From: Pseudomonadota bacterium
Lineage (GTDB): Bacteria > Pseudomonadota > Gammaproteobacteria > Pseudomonadales > UBA5518
Length of the DNA stretch: 7,261 bases
Reading direction: 5' to 3'
NCBI GenBank assembly: GCA_022705125.1
Contig: JAKJFB010000141.1
Coordinates: 1-7,261 of the forward strand
A program made the position numbers and the translations under genes. This document shows positions 6,386 through 7,261 of the stretch, in pieces. The number at the start of each line of letters is the position of its first letter. Position 1 is the stretch's first letter. Under the pieces are notes generated by a model that had not been told where the DNA came from, did not search any database, and saw nothing but the letters and a program-made list of their open reading frames with translations.

Positions 6386-7003
6386 TCATTCCCGTACCAG
6401 AGGCGCGAGCACCGGCAGCACGTTGGCGAGGATCAGCGGCTGCGCCGCGCCGGTGGGGTGGACGCCGTCGGTCTGCATCAGCGCCGGGTCGGTCGCGATG
6501 CCCTCGAGCAGGAACGGGACCAGCGCCGCGCCGGTCTGCGTGGCGAGCTCGCCGAACAGCGCGTGGAAGCCCTCGGCGTAGCGCGGGCCGTAGTTCGGCG
6601 GAATGCGCATGCCGAGCAGCAGCACGCGGGCGCCGGCGATGTGGGCGGCGTCGATCATCGTCGCGAGATTGGCGCGCGTGAGCGCGAGCGAAAAGCCGCG
6701 CAGGCCGTCGTTGCCGCCGAGCTCGAGCACCACGAGCCGCGGGCGGTGCTGTTGCAGCAGCGCGGGCAGGCGCGCCTTGCCGCCCTCGGTCGTCTCGCCG
6801 CTGATGCTGGCATTCACGACCTCGCAGCCGTCGAGCTCGGGGCGCAGCAGGTCGACCCAGCCGGCACCGGCGGGCACGCCGAGGCCGGCGCTGATCGAGT
6901 CGCCGAGCACCAGCACGCAGGCGGCATTGCCGCGCGCGGGAAGCGTGGCGAATAATGCCGAGGCACACAGGAACAGGAGCGCAAGCAGTCGTCTGCTGAT
7001 CAT
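6386..7003 (-). CDS. tesA: TesA: periplasmic SGNH esterase / acyl-CoA thioesterase I
   Basis: A 205-residue SGNH hydrolase very close in layout to E. coli and Pseudomonas TesA, multifunctional esterases/thioesterases/lysophospholipases of the periplasm. The N-terminus [19 protein letters not shown] followed by TLPARGNA is a signal peptide, cleavage likely near residues 26-28. SGNH blocks: GDSISAG (34-40, nucleophile Ser36), [12 protein letters not shown] (64-75, oxyanion Gly69), [10 protein letters not shown] (94-103, Asn98) and [11 protein letters not shown] (179-189, Asp179 and His182). [10 protein letters not shown] (133-142) is a TesA-specific segment. The ATG at 7003 is chosen because it opens the signal peptide; the frame continues upstream to the window edge but overlaps ybbA. 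There is no clear ribosome site (only a GG five to six bases upstream). Cys29 and Cys60 sit at equivalent points of the first two beta strands. First gene of the tesA-bioA-SRPBCC unit and divergent from ybbA, as in E. coli. Confidence 0.94.
   Translation of the reverse strand: MISRRLLALLFLCASALFATLPARGNAACVLVLGDSISAGLGVPAGAGWVDLLRPELDGCEVVNASISGETTEGGKARLPALLQQHRPRLVVLELGGNDGLRGFSLALTRANLATMIDAAHIAGARVLLLGMRIPPNYGPRYAEGFHALFGELATQTGAALVPFLLEGIATDPALMQTDGVHPTGAAQPLILANVLPVLAPLVRE
6928..6956 (+). promoter_or_regulatory. Candidate ybbA promoter inside the tesA signal-peptide region
   Basis: TTGCCG (6928-6933, 4 of 6 to the -35 consensus) and AATAAT (6951-6956, 5 of 6 to the -10 consensus) are spaced by exactly 17 bases on the plus strand. 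Transcription would begin near 6963, leaving a leader of about 39 bases to the ATG at 7002. Because the two start codons overlap, any local ybbA promoter must lie within tesA, which is where this one is. Confidence 0.4.
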
Positions 7004-7261
7004 GAAACCACTGATAGTTGCCAGCAATGTCGGAAAGGAAGTCGTCACCGCGGAGGGCGCGCTCGGCATCTTGGAAGGGATCAGTCTCGAAATCAACCCG
7101 GGCGAGGCGGTCGCGATCGTCGGCGCCTCGGGATCCGGCAAGTCGACGCTGCTCGGGCTGCTGGCCGGACTGGACCTGCCCAGTAGCGGCAGCATCCGCA
7201 TCGACGGCGAGGACATCACGCGCCTCGGCGAGGACGCGCGCGCGCGCCTGCGCGCGCGCAT
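7002..7261 (+). CDS. ybbA: YbbA-type ABC transporter ATP-binding protein, C-terminus beyond the window
   Basis: The frame from ATG 7002 is open to the window edge and gives 86 complete codons. The protein has the start of a MacB/LolD-like ABC ATPase: [18 protein letters not shown] (residues 24-41), Walker [10 protein letters not shown] (41-49), then [14 protein letters not shown] (50-63) and [11 protein letters not shown] (76-86), which parallels the E-E-A-R-A-K-L-R-A-K stretch of E. coli YbbA. E. coli ybbA is likewise divergent from tesA and is followed by the permease gene ybbP, so a large FtsX-type permease is expected just to the right. The transported substrate is unknown; a role in extruding lipid or in organic acid handling is speculative. 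The ATG shares two bases with the tesA ATG. The only AGGAG (6975-6979) is 22 bases upstream, too far for normal use, and no ATG, GTG or TTG codon occurs in frame closer to it. Confidence 0.88.
   Translation, partial: MKPLIVASNVGKEVVTAEGALGILEGISLEINPGEAVAIVGASGSGKSTLLGLLAGLDLPSSGSIRIDGEDITRLGEDARARLRAR

Noticed and set aside
5110..6681. 523-codon open frame on the plus strand opposite bioA and tesA
   Set aside because: It is antisense to two well-recognised genes and rich in Arg, Ala, Gly and His without family motifs. Long antisense frames are expected in GC-rich DNA.
7004..7261. Upstream extension of the tesA frame to the window edge
   Set aside because: It overlaps the Walker A-bearing ybbA coding region on the other strand and would bury the TesA signal peptide.
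7234..7261. Alternating CG run that could suggest Z-DNA or a repeat
   Set aside because: It is explained by the Ala/Arg/Leu codons of the conserved YbbA segment in GC-rich DNA.

Overview
The window is a GC-rich (clearly above 60 % G+C), densely packed bacterial chromosomal segment. It holds nine protein-coding genes, of which the first and last are cut by the window edges. I see no RNA gene, insertion sequence, integrase, CRISPR array or phage-like gene. The tesA/ybbA divergent pair is the arrangement known from Escherichia coli. Together with a BioA-type aminotransferase, an E. coli/Pseudomonas-like TesA and sigma70-like promoter boxes, it points to a proteobacterium, most likely a high-GC gammaproteobacterium. 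An HsaA-like flavin monooxygenase and a wax ester synthase/diacylglycerol acyltransferase (WS/DGAT) fit an environmental lipid- or steroid-using lineage, but genus-level placement would be a guess.

Layout from left to right. (1) 1-1005, plus strand: the C-terminal five-sixths of an HsaA-like member of the acyl-CoA dehydrogenase fold. It ends one base from the convergent stop of (2) 1007-1477, minus strand, a pyridoxamine-phosphate-oxidase-like split-barrel flavoprotein. (3) 1590-2573, plus strand: a UbiA-superfamily membrane prenyltransferase, transcribed away from gene 2 across a 112-base gap that carries candidate -10 boxes. It converges on (4) 2592-4076, minus strand, the WS/DGAT. (5) 4235-4615, plus strand: a SpoIIAA-like/STAS-type small protein. 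The 158-base gap between genes 4 and 5 holds two back-to-back promoters whose -35 boxes overlap, and two adjoining hairpins in the leader of gene 5. (6)-(8) 7003-4622, minus strand: a compact operon in the order tesA - bioA - SRPBCC protein, with a 4-base gap and then an ATGA stop/start overlap. (9) 7002 to the right edge, plus strand: the start of a YbbA-type ABC transporter ATPase, whose ATG overlaps the ATG of tesA within a single CATG.

Functionally this looks like a string of small transcription units and not one pathway. TesA (periplasmic esterase/thioesterase), the WS/DGAT (storage lipid synthesis), the HsaA-like monooxygenase (possible steroid-ring degradation) and BioA (biotin synthesis, needed for acyl-CoA carboxylation) share a loose lipid theme, but nothing in the sequence proves joint action. 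The most distinctive feature is compaction: three convergent junctions of 1, 18 and 6 bases, a stop/start overlap, and divergent start codons sharing two bases. I did not find a convincing new biological system here. The findings are mostly about regulation and gene-boundary architecture.
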